From: Patescibacteria group bacterium UBA2023
Lineage (GTDB): Bacteria > Patescibacteriota > Gracilibacteria > BD1-5 > UBA2023
NCBI GenBank assembly: GCA_002335145.1
Contig: DDBV01000024.1
Coordinates: forward strand, 1,021-65,020
Reading direction: 5' to 3'
DNA length: 64,000 nt
The notes beneath the pieces were generated by a model. The model did no database searches and had not been told where the DNA came from. It saw only the letters and a list, made by a program, of their open reading frames with translations. The position numbers and the translations under genes are program-made. Position 1 is the first letter of the stretch. The number at the start of each line of letters is the position of its first letter. Positions 40,205 through 49,631 of this stretch are shown here, piece after piece.

Positions 40205-40463
40205 TTCTGTTGTTGAAACGTCCGAGAGACTTTCAACAACAGGAAAGCTTTGGATTTCCTCTAATAAGCATTCGTTAGGAAAAACGTTCTTCCGCCCAGA
40301 TAAAAGAGAGAGCAGAATGCTTATTAGGCTGTATGGAGTAGCGTACTCCATACTACTAGGATTGATATGACTTAACACTACTTCATGACGTATCATCATG
40401 GAGCTACAGTTCCAGAAAGAATTCTAAGCCGTAGCACGCTAAAGCGACGTGACGAAACACACT
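40205..40463 (-). ncRNA. Candidate retron msr-msd RNA
   Basis: The stretch between the nuclease-like gene and the RT, where retrons carry their ncRNA, is dense in perfect stems. They are 40207-40218/40231-40242 (12 bp), 40261-40273/40315-40327 (13 bp, 41-base loop, msd-like), 40331-40340/40344-40353 (10 bp, 3-base loop), 40384-40388/40396-40400, and a small stem near 40435-40451. Transcription runs toward the RT. The a1/a2 pairing and branching G could not be fixed. A frame that could encode about 70 residues overlaps it (40399 downward), but the dense palindromes favour RNA. Ends are approximate. Confidence 0.65.
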
Positions 40464-40465
40464 TA

Positions 40466-41395
40466 CTAGAGAAGTAGGAATCCCCCTTGTATTATATCCT
40501 TGGAAATCTGACCTCAAAATTGAGTTTTTAAAGCATCATATTTTTTATACAAGAACCAGTCCTCAGTCGTAGCTTCCTTACGGTTGAGTCTCCCCTGTCT
40601 AACAGATTGGTGTGTCGCCTTATAAAAGGCTTTTTTAAGAAATTCATCATCAGAAAACATAGACCTCTTGGAGAGCATAAGAAAGTCCTTCATATGCTTT
40701 GGAGATATTCCATCAAATATATAAGTTTTACTTAAAATATCCGAAAGACGTTCGTATGCACACAGGATTTCGTCCGCAGTTTGATTAACACCTTTTCACT
40801 TCAGTTTTTCCATAAGACCTCTGTCTTTTTTCTCTATCGCTCAAATAAAACGATTTACATCACGACCAGAGCACAATCGTTTTTTCTTTTTTGAAAATAG
40901 CAATTCGAGCACTTTAATCTTGAGGTCTGAACTATTTTTTTCAATTAACTCTGTTGTTGTTTTATTTAAAATAGTATTTGATGCAATTACAAAACAACAG
41001 TGTCCACTTGGTGAATAATGTTCGTTATTATAGAAGTTTTTGAATACCTCACGGATAGCTGTAACTTGAACTCAGCGTTTTTTTCAATCCTCTGAGATAC
41101 GAGCAGTTTTTGACTGAATAAATCAATAGCCCACACACGTCGAATCGCCGGATAATACATTAATGTCTTCAAAAAGAGTCCGCTTCCCTTCGAGATAAAT
41201 ATCGCATCGATCATCTACTGTTCCTATATATTTTTCTAGGTGATCTCTCAATGCGAAAACCTTCTTGTTGAGCTCGGAGTGGTATGGTAGAGTTTTTGAG
41301 AAATGTCTTACGGTTACCACATAGATAAAAATCGAAAGCCACCACTGGTATACATATCAACCTCCCACGGTCGTATTTCATATATCATCAAACAT
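40466..41395 (-). CDS. Putative DUF4297/Cap4-type nuclease, retron accessory
   Basis: 309 residues, with at least seven TGA codons read as Gly. The N-terminus GGGYVYQWWLSIF resembles the GG..YQ start of DUF4297 (Cap4) domains. The following CDIYLEG, FEDINVL and GFIQSK give the acidic residues and the Q-x-K of a PD-(D/E)xK-like nuclease core. The C-terminal two thirds are Lys-rich helices, perhaps sensing nucleic acid. It lies 36 bases after the ATPase gene and right before the ncRNA, so it is the likely effector. The family call is by motif only and should be treated as a hypothesis. Confidence 0.55.
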
Positions 41396-41431
41396 GGTCA
41401 CTGAATTTTCTGAAGAAGTAAATTATGACTA

Positions 41432-43732
41432 CTATACGGATTCGACACTATTTGCGACCAAAAGAGTTTTCCTTGGGGAAAACACTTCTTGAAACTTCTC
41501 CAGTGCGCTTATCTGCTCCAGTGTGCGAGATGGGTCGGGATCATCTACTGGATCATTATAGTGATTTGATTTGTTCATTTGTTGCCAAGATGCCAATGGC
41601 CCAAATTTACTTAGACAGTCGGCGATATTGGTGTCACAATCGCCAGAAAACAGGACACCATTCTCTGCTGCTGTTTTAACCGCGTTGAAGATGGCGTATA
41701 GATTGATTTCATTATTCCGGAGAGAAAAACTGAGAGTTACTCCGGCCTTTTTCCAAGCTTTGTGGAGCAACATATCGAGACATTCGCGAATATATTTTCC
41801 AGCATCTCGATACTCCGATTTTCAGCAACAAAATTTAGCCTTTTCTATAAGACCAGCGTAATCTTGATGTTCCACCTGAATACCGCTATCTTCATGGCAA
41901 ATAAGCGTATATGCCTTGCATTTCTTTTTTCCGTATGATGATATACTTGCCTGCACTTCGTTTCGAAAAGATTCAGAGTGTGTCGATATAATAATTTGTT
42001 TCTGGGAAGATTCTTTTACTAAAAAGTCAGCCAATACAGATCTATGGTTTGAGTCGATTGCGCCAGTGATATCATCAATGATTACGCATGTTCAGTGAAG
42101 GCTTCTGACCTTGGCCATAAGAATTGCGAACGCCAAGATACGAAGTGTTCCATCGCTCATGTTTTTGGATGCACAGATACTTCTTCCCGGTTGAACAATA
42201 TATTCGATCTGAATTCGTGAATTGTTTTGATTTGGAAAGGAAATCGATTTGATTTTATGTTTTTCCCGAAACTGAATTGCATTGTATATTTCGACAATAT
42301 CCTCGGTGAGCCCTCTTGTTAGGGATTCGATTTGCTTCTCTTGGGTCCGCTCTAGTTGATTTCGGAAATCTTTATATGCACCAATGTAACCGTCGATCTT
42401 CTCTTTCTTTCTATCCGTAGACGATCTTCTCTCTTTTAATTCTGCAAATCTTTCCGGATCAAATCGTTTATTATAATCTACATACTTTTGCTCATTCTCT
42501 ATAAGAATTTTGAGCACTCTCTTTTGTTCTTGAGTCTTTTTCAAGTTATCCTCACTCTCACGTTGCTCTTTTTGTAGACGCTCAACATCCCTTTCTTGTG
42601 ACAAGTCATGGCACTGTTTCAGTTTTTTATGATGGTAGATTATGTAAATGGCCCCCGCGAATATTCCAAGCGCAAAAACACTATATCGCATCCATTCGAG
42701 TGGAATGAGCCAAGCCAAAACAAGTGCAGTAGCACAAAGCCCAGCATACCTCAAGTCCACGGCCTTTACGGTATCAAAAAAAGAGTGTTGTCTTCGTTCT
42801 GCGTTGAGCTTTTGTCGAATCTCACCGTTTTTATCATGAAGTTTTGCTTCCTCCGTTTCAATTTCCCCAAACAGCTTTGTATCACTGGGGAGTTTCTGTA
42901 AAACTTGTTCGGGACTTAAGTCTCAAACTCTTTCTTTTAGAGGAATAAGTTCCCGTTCAGTTTCTTCAAGGTTTTTTAGTAGTTGCTTGTCGGAATCGCC
43001 AAACTCGTTTCCAGCAAGTAGCTGAGAGGATATGTCATTTCAGAAGGCTGTCACAAATCTGCGTACATGGTCAACTCAAAAAAGTCCCGCAAGCATTTCT
43101 CGATCCTTATTTGTTTTCCCACCATCTACGCTGATAGTAGCAAACCGATCGATCCTTGCTCGTTCTATGAAATTGAATTCACGACTCCCCTCTGGAAGTA
43201 TGACACTGCCATCATAACTCTCAAGAATGGGCATTTCGAAATCTCCAGTAATGTCATTGCTACAATACTCAGACATATCAAATCCACGTTCTTTCGATAA
43301 AAAAATACTACCTGTCAGTCCTGTCTCCAGTGCTTCCATTATAGTAGTTTTTCCGGTCCCATTTTCTCAATAGAGGAGCGTTACCTCCTTTGAAAAATCA
43401 ATTTTAAAGGGGGTGTGTGATCAACGAAACGATCACAATGTCAGTGTCTTTATTTTCAGGCCAACATGATCCACATCCTGATTTTGATTCGCACTTGCTA
43501 CAGTTAATTCGTTCTCATCGAAGATGAGGGGCTGATTTTTTGTTTCTGAATCCAACAGTTTGGTAACCTCCTCCCCTATCAGCCTGTTTCGCGCAACGGC
43601 CGTTGTTGCCGTTAAGGCCTCGTCAAAGACATTCCATACAACAAGGGCAATGTTTCTTTCGTAAGAATCCCGATCTTTTCAGGCAATATAGCCTCGCAAG
43701 AAGTCCCTGAAAAAATCCTTAATTTCCACCAT
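41432..43732 (-). CDS. SMC/RecF-like ATPase with transmembrane helices, retron accessory
   Basis: 766 residues. A 110-residue N-terminal extension precedes an ABC/SMC head. Walker A is GENGTGKTT (about 122-130). The signature-like MSDGTLRILAFA lies at about 525-536, Walker B VIIDDI at about 550-555, and the switch His in ISTHSES at about 585. In the middle, inside the coiled coil, two hydrophobic helices lie at about 333-365 (ATALVLAWLIPLEW and YSVFALGIFAGAIYIIY), which is unusual for this class. Many TGA codons are Gly. It resembles the ATPases (PtuA-like) that accompany type I retrons and Septu. It may hold the msDNA complex at the membrane until triggered. Confidence 0.82.
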
Positions 43733-44069
43733 AATCTCTAACAGATTAATTCCTTACAAAGAGGCTACTCGGATTTTTCTTTTAGACAATGAGATTGTTA
43801 TTTTGAGGTCTCTTGGGGTTATTTTCACCAACACGACAAAACCCCTTCAATCAGGCCCTCCAAAAAAAAGTTTGAGATCCCGCAATCAGTTATAAAATAA
43901 GAATTTGGCTTACGGAAGAGATTACTCGGGTAGTTCCGAGTTTTCTTCCACGCCACGTCGGTCTTGAAGGAGACTCGCGTGTACAAGCTACGAGTCAAGG
44001 GGCATGAGACGGGATAAAAAAAACCAGATCGTGCCTCACGCTTGTTTTATACCCATTTCCCGTCGCCCT
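43733..44069. other. Intergenic region
   Basis: 337 bases without a gene. AT-rich up to about 43930, then it shifts to the GC-richer character of the following genes, which probably marks the right edge of the retron insertion. A hairpin ACTCGG...CCGAGT with T-rich tail lies near 43926-43949. The retron promoter should lie here on the minus strand, but I see no convincing -35/-10 pair. Confidence 0.6.
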
Positions 44070-44381
44070 ATGAAACTTCTCACGAAGGAAATCCTCGAAC
44101 GATTCCGAAAAATCGGAAACCAGTCCGAGGTGGAAGATCCGGTCGTCATCTGTAAGTTCTTCAATCCCACCGGAGCCGGAACGTGGTACGCCACGGAATT
44201 CGACGAGGCCGAAGGGATTTTTTTCGGGTACGTCTCCATCTTCTGAGACTGGAACGACGAATGGGGAAGTTTCGCTCTTGAAGAGCTCGAATCGTTCCGA
44301 GGAAGGTTCGGACTCGGGATTGAACGAGATCGTGGGCTCGAGCCGAAAAAGTTCTCCGAACTCGATCTTCTTTATCGCTAA
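44070..44381 (+). CDS. DUF2958-family protein
   Basis: 103 residues. The start KLLTKEILERFRKIGNQSE, then VICKFFNPTGAGTWYATEFD, FFGYVSIFGDWNDEWGSFALEEL and a C-terminal LEPKKFSEL reproduce the DUF2958 pattern, a small protein of plasmids, phages and integrative elements whose role is unknown. The Gly of FGDWNDEWG is a TGA codon. It starts a run of three closely spaced genes and supports a mobile-element context. Confidence 0.85.
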
Positions 44382-44384
44382 ACC

Positions 44385-44678
44385 ATGGCCATGAAGAAAT
44401 CCACGCTCCGGCTCATCGCCGAACTGAACGAGCTCTACGACAAAACATGGAAGGAGTGGACGAAAACCGTTCCGGATACGGATGAATTCGAGGATCGTCA
44501 AAAGAAACTGAAACTCATCCGTACCGTATCGAAAAACATAGAGGAACAGGCTCGCGGATTCTTGAAATCGAGAATCGACTACGAAGCGGGAGGAAGATTC
44601 ATCCTCTCCCACTCGGCTCGACCGTATTTAATCCTCCATGCCGGTCTCACGACAGTCCTGATCGGAGAAATCTCGTAA
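44385..44678 (+). CDS. Helical hypothetical protein, 97 aa
   Basis: Charged helices (LIAELNELYDKTWKEW, KKLKLIRTVSKNIEEQ) and a less polar C-terminus. It starts 3 bases after the DUF2958 stop; ATG 44391 (MKKSTL) is an alternative. No TGA; TAA stop. No family recognised. Confidence 0.7.
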   Translation: MAMKKSTLRLIAELNELYDKTWKEWTKTVPDTDEFEDRQKKLKLIRTVSKNIEEQARGFLKSRIDYEAGGRFILSHSARPYLILHAGLTTVLIGEIS

Positions 44679-44747
44679 ATCCCTCATCAACCACCCATGA
44701 CTCGCTGAACTTTTTTCCTCCTCCTGCCGTGATACTTCCTGCGTTCG

Positions 44748-45113
44748 ATGGAATTCAACGGAGACATGTACCCCGAAGGATACGGGGACATCGCGTTCGA
44801 GCTCTTGAGAGAAGTTCAAGATGCCGAGTCTTTCGAGGCGATGATCCTGAAATTCAACGCCCAAGCCCACAAGTACCGAGACGAGACGACGTGTTTTCGG
44901 GGGGATATCCACGAGATGCGCCGACATATCGACATGACGAAGGATTCGTACTACGATTTCTGGTTCTCGGACTGGATATTTATCAAGAACCTCTCCGGAC
45001 GGAATTTCCCCCTCGTCGTTAAAAAGCCGTGATCTCCGAAGGGTTCGGCATTTCTACTCGGATGCGATGAAGCCGCCCGACTCCACTTCGGAGAGCTGTA
45101 CGAATCGAAGTAG
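44748..45113 (+). CDS. Hypothetical protein, 121 aa
   Basis: Start region MEFNGDMYPEGYGDIAFELL, aromatic-rich middle (YYDFWFSDWIFIKNL) and a TGA-encoded Gly after VVKKP, then TAG. The frame is also open upstream to ATG 44697, which would add a hydrophobic 17-residue leader; either start is possible. Part of the small-gene cluster after DUF2958. Function unknown. Confidence 0.65.
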
Positions 45114-45147
45114 TCATCTACTCTCCCCTGTCACCTCCACCTACCCA

Positions 45148-45172
45148 CCCGCCGACCTTCGACGGGTTTTTT
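45148..45172 (+). terminator. Terminator after the DUF2958 cluster
   Basis: CCCG and CG (45148-45154) pair with CG and CGGG (45160-45166) around one internal mismatch, followed by TTTTTT. The stretch 45173-45326 holds no gene; it contains a repeated ATTATGGATAATA at about 45258 and 45349. Confidence 0.75.
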
Positions 45173-45326
45173 GTTGTTTGTCGGTATTGGTATTTGCTTT
45201 GGTTTTGGCTTTAAATTCGGAAGAATCGGGATGTTCTCGAAGAGGGGAAATAAAATTGATTATGGATAATACGGATTATTACCAGCCAGTAATGGCTTAC
45301 CAGTCATACTTTTTAATAAATTTACC

Positions 45327-46289
45327 ATGAAATATCCTATCATAAAAATTATGGATAATAACTGCTATCCCAAACTTCCGGAAATCATATCGGAAAACGA
45401 CGAGAAAGCCTCTCCGGAGGTCATGGAGACCCTCAAGACACTCATGGAGCGGGACTACTCGGATCACACGAAAAAAGCCCTGTTTCTCGATATACGCGAG
45501 TTCGTGCGGTGGTACGAAGGAGAATACGGGGAGCGTTTTACGTTCGGACGGATCATACGACAGGACATCATCGATTTTCGGGAATCCCTGAAACGACTCG
45601 GAAGAGCTGTCGCCACGATCAATCGCAAGCTCGCCTCGCTCCGGCTCTTTTTCGAGGTGGCCGTCGAACTCGAATACATCAAGAAAAATCCCGTCCATGG
45701 GGTCAAATCCCTCCCGTCGCAAAGCCTCTCGCCGAAATGACTCACCCACCAAGAAGCGAGACGATTCATGAAGGAGGTGGAGATACGCGACAATATCCGG
45801 GACAAGGCCGTCATCGGCCTCATGCTCTATGCAGGATTGAGAGTCGGAGAAGTCGTTCGTCTGAGGGACGACCAAGTACATATCGCCCAGCGGAGCGGCC
45901 ACGTCCTCATCGCCCATTCAAAGGGAGGAAAGACCCGGAAAGTACCGCTCGTATCGCACCTTCGAGAGATTCTGACAGAGTACCAGTCCCGAAGGAAACA
46001 GAAGCCCGCCGGATCCGAAACCGTCCCATTTCTTTTTCCTTGAAGGAATTGACCCATGATGGATATCACGGTTACGAAGATATGCGAGAAATACTCGGAA
46101 TTGTCATCGGTTCCCGTCCACCCCCACCGTCTCCGCCATACGTTCGCATATGCCTATCTCGCATCCAATCCGTGAGATTTGGTCGGACTCGCACAGATCA
46201 TGGGACACTCGGATATCAATACCACGTCGATCTATACGCAAAACCGTCTGGAAGACCTCCAAGAACGGATTGAGAATATGCCCGTGTAA
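45327..46289 (+). CDS. Tyrosine recombinase / XerC-XerD-like integrase
   Basis: 320 residues: an N-terminal SAM-like core-binding domain (EFVRWYEGEYGERFTF, RLGRAVATINRKLASLRLFFE) and a C-terminal catalytic domain. Catalytic residues are Arg about 172 (YAGLRVGEVVRL), Lys about 199 (HSKGGKTRKVPL), HPHRLRHTFA (His 267, Arg 270), His 294 (MGHSDINTT) and Tyr 303 (SIYTQ). Four or more TGA codons are Gly. It is the right length for Xer or phage integrases. Between accessory genes, it more likely mobilises an element than resolves chromosome dimers, but Xer function cannot be excluded. MDNN at 45351 is an alternative start. Confidence 0.92.
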
Positions 46290-46332
46290 CGGCCGTAGAA
46301 AAGGGAAAAAGCCCTTGCGAACGTGAAGAAAC

Positions 46333-46359
46333 AATGCTACCATTTTCGGGAGCATTTTT
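46333..46359 (+). terminator. Hairpin with T-run just before a gene start
   Basis: AATGCT (46333-46338) pairs with AGCATT (46351-46356), with inner CC/GGG contacts, followed by TTTTC. It would terminate the integrase transcript, but it ends only 9 bases before the next start codon, so it may also act as a leader element. Confidence 0.65.
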
Positions 46360-46367
46360 CTTTTTCC

Positions 46368-48497
46368 ATGTCTCTCGATTCCTTCAAGAGATCACCTCCC
46401 GAAGACGGCTCCGCCTCGCTACGGCCGAAAGAGGGATTTCAAGGAACCCAGACCCCCGACGTTTTCAAATTCGCCCAAGAATACCAAGCCGCGAAAGAGA
46501 TAAGTTCCCGAGCGGAGCTCATGAGTGTCCTGCGGGATATCCTCGACACTCGTGAGGCCGGACAGTGCCTCCGAACGGGAAAATGGTATGTCGAGAGTGC
46601 CACGGACGGCGTATGGCTCTCGCCCATAGAGCTCGCAGGGAAGCCGGATCGTCCGAAATCGTTTCTCGCCTACTCGAAGCTCGATGATTTTTTCACGGAT
46701 GCCGCCGTACCGAGTATTGTGGCCGATGCGGTAGATCCAAACCATCAGGCGGCCGAGGCGGGAAAAACAGTCGGAAAGACCATCGGGGAATCTTTAGTCG
46801 CAAAAGAAAAAGCCGAAACCGAAAAGAAGGCGGTCGCTCTCGCGGATATTCTCGCTCAAAATCCGTTTACCTCGAACTTCCACTCGTTCGGGGATTTCGT
46901 CTCGTCGAACGCGAACGATTTTCATGCCACGGTTAGAAGCGGGAACCTCGCCTTTGACGGACATCCGTCCCGTACCGACCTCGTAAAAAAGGTACAGGCC
47001 GTCCTTCCCGAATATTCCGATCCTCACGGCAAGATTCACGAGGAGAAGAGAGAAAAGCTCGTATCCGGCGAGTGGGTGAAAGAGACGACTCGGAGCCTCG
47101 ACCGAACAATCGCCAAGTACGAAGCCATGCCGTGAAATCATGGACGCATGACCGAACTGTTCATGAATCTCCGTCTCGGGTTATCTCAGGATGCGGATGC
47201 TCCGCCTATCGGATTACAGGATGGGGAATCACTCCGTCGCGTCATAGACCTCGCGGATTATCTCGGAGATTCCAACTACTCCGGAACGAAACCCAATCTG
47301 CTCGATGCTCCGTGAGACGTCATCAATGTCGTGCGATATTCGGCCTCTTTCAGCACGCAGGAAGCTATCGCACTGCTTCGGGATGGGACGAGTGGAATGC
47401 TCCACAAAATCTGACCGGAAGACGCTCCGTATGAACGGATCGCGAGAAACGCCATTGTCTGACCGGATGGAAAAAAGCCCGAAGGAACAATCGAAGGGAT
47501 CGCCTTTGAAATATCCCGCTTCCCCACCGCCGTAGCCGCAGGAGGAATAGACGGAGCCCTTGAGGTCGTCCAGTCGTGAGTCGATCTCGCATTCGTACCG
47601 GACAAGATCGCCGGAAACATCGCTTCGCTCGGACAGGTGCTCTGGAATGACTCCCCCGCCGTCCTCGATGCCATTTCAAAGAGCATAGACGGATCTGCCG
47701 ACCGAGCCTACATCTGTTCGTACATCGCGGCCGTTCTTTTCGTGTCGGTCGAGTTATGACCCCTCGGCCTTATTCCCGCCATGCGGTCGATCCAAGCCCT
47801 CCTCGCTCGTGCATGAGTCGATCCCGAAACCATCGCCAAGATCTCCGAAGGTCTTCAACCCGTCGTGCAAAAAGCCCAAGCCCTGTCGGAACAAGCCAAA
47901 CGCCTGAATCCGATTCCCGAAGACAAGCTCCCGAACGCCGCCACGGTACGGAAACTCTGAAAAGAAGCGTTCGGACGTTCCGATGATCTCAATACGGTTC
48001 GGGGAACCGCCTCAAAGGGGGCTGAGGCCGCCGAAGAACAAGCAAGAAAAACGACCTCGGAGACATTGGGACAACTTGCATCCGCAACGGTCGTCGCCGA
48101 CACTTTCGCCACCAAAATACTAACCGAACTCAACGGGGAAGGATCGATAAAAGACAAAGCAGGTCTCGCCATAGACCTATGTTTGAAGGATTTCTCGAAG
48201 AATGAAAAATTCGTTCAAGCGAATCTCAGCGAACTAAAAAAAGGAGCGTCTACTGTCCTCACCTATCGCCTTACCCTCCTTGAAGAAAAAACCAACGAGG
48301 TGCGGGAAGTTTTTGAGAAAGAGGCGATCCCTTTGTCGGTAGGATATCTTGATGCTCTTTCCCAAAAGCTCGAAAACCCCAACGCTCTTACGGAATTTTT
48401 GGGAAAAGTTGAACTACACTACTCATCCGCACCTACCAATCCTATTACGGAAGAACTTATTAAGCTATTAAAGAAACCCGAAAGATCTACTCAATAA
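46368..48497 (+). CDS. Large accessory protein, paralogue of 20052-22190
   Basis: 709 residues with more than ten TGA codons as Gly. Conserved blocks shared with the protein at 20052-22190 span its whole length (TREAGQCLRTGKWYVES, FPTAVAAGGIDGALEVVQS, VPDKIAGNIASL, SIDGSADRAY, LNPIPEDKLPN, GASTVLTYRLTLLEEKT). Hydrophobic segments near 430-500 (SYIAAVLFVSVELGPLGLI) could be membrane-embedded. No enzyme motif. Because each copy lies in a different accessory region, it may be a cargo or surface/injected protein of related mobile elements. The start ATG 46368 is firm. The end overlaps the convergent next gene by 11 bases. Confidence 0.8.
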
Positions 48498-49101
48498 AAA
48501 ATGCACACACTCAAAGATCAAAAATAGCGGAATCATCGTTATACGTTTTCGCGGGAATATTCTTTGTATCTTTTAGCACTTGAAAGGAGAATGTTCCGTT
48601 TTCATTCGTAATAATTCGCATTCACGGAGCCTGCGTTACCCACCACTTCCGAACAGGAGTGAGTCTCCCCATTTCCTTACGAAGATTCATATACTCTTGA
48701 CCCTTTTCACCAAACCAAATAATGTTTCAAGAAGCGGTCGGGACTACAATAAAACCACGGTTCCCTGTCTCGGAGATGATTTTGGTTCCGAGGTTATCAA
48801 ACGGCCTGCTTCTCCCCATCAAAAGAGTCTCCTCGCCGTGGTAATTCTCGGTTATGAGCTGTTTCGTCTTCTCGGGATTAAATTTGTCATCCTGTCCGTC
48901 ATTCGTTTCAGAGACGGAGGAGACGTTCACGAGCCCGTTTACTGCCCCTTTCACTCGGACAACCACCTCCCCTGCCTTACCAACGGGTAAAATCTCAACG
49001 GGAGGAACAATATCGGAAGGTCGAACAATGGCCGGCTTCAGCATCGTTTGTGGCCGGACTGGGATTGTATCGTGATCGATGGAAAAGGCGTCAAGTACCA
49101 T
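48487..49101 (-). CDS. Hypothetical protein, 204 aa
   Basis: Read through three TGA codons from ATG 49101 to TAG 48487-48489. Beta-rich N-terminal half (EVVVRVKGAVNGLVNV), a middle with KIISETGNRGFIVVPTASGNIIWFGEKG, and a C-terminal PVRKWWVTQAPG. No signal peptide. It may be a sensor or immunity-like partner of its convergent neighbour; there is no direct evidence. Confidence 0.7.
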
Positions 49102-49176
49102 AGACGGGGTTTAATCCCTTCCAGTATACCACGCTTCCCATAAAATCTCAATGATTTAGTCGATACGCCCCAAATA

Positions 49177-49204
49177 AAAGGACTATCTTTCGATAGCCCC
49201 TTTT
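49177..49204 (-). terminator. Terminator of the minus-strand gene 49218-49580
   Basis: CTATC (49183-49187) and GATAG (49192-49196) form the core, extended by AAAGG with CCCCTTT. T-runs lie on both sides, so it may act in both directions. Confidence 0.75.
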
Positions 49205-49217
49205 TCTTGTCTCGAAA

Positions 49218-49580
49218 CTACTGGAGGAAAAGGTCGTCCGTGTAATTTTTGATGATCTTTCGAGCCCGCAGAAGTTCGTCGAGATCGGAGACGAATCGTC
49301 GAATATCCGGAAAACAAAACACTCTCCGAACAAGAATGACGGTATCTTCGCTCGTATTCCGAGACGAGTAGAGAAAAGCGTGGATCTTCGCCGAAGTATC
49401 TACGAGGATCGATAATCTCGCCTTGTCCGGAAGAAGCATATTAAATCTTCCGACCGGTTCGAAGACCCCGAAGGCGAAGAATTTTCCCGCGTCTACGAAT
49501 TTCTTGTCGTTCTTCTTAAAAAAGTTTTCAAGCTCGATGATGAGATTTGCCCGATCATAGTTTCGATTGACCGTAATCAT
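49218..49580 (-). CDS. Hypothetical protein, 120 aa
   Basis: MITVNRNYDRANLIIEL, a Lys/Phe-rich helix, FAFGVFEPVGRFNML and a helical C-terminus. Small soluble alpha/beta protein with no motif and no TGA. It starts right after a GGGGG/CCCCC hairpin and T-run (49581-49607). It lies 51 bases downstream of the sigma-like gene and may be in the same transcript. Confidence 0.7.
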   Translation of the reverse strand: MITVNRNYDRANLIIELENFFKKNDKKFVDAGKFFAFGVFEPVGRFNMLLPDKARLSILVDTSAKIHAFLYSSRNTSEDTVILVRRVFCFPDIRRFVSDLDELLRARKIIKNYTDDLFLQ

Positions 49581-49631
49581 AAAAATGGGGGTTAGGAATA
49601 TGCCCCCTAATTTTATTGCCTTCCTTGCGAA

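Noticed and set aside
40199-40399. Minus-strand frame of about 70 residues inside the retron ncRNA region
   Set aside because: The same bases form several perfect long stems exactly where a retron RNA is expected; the frame has no recognisable motif. Kept as an alternative in the ncRNA entry.
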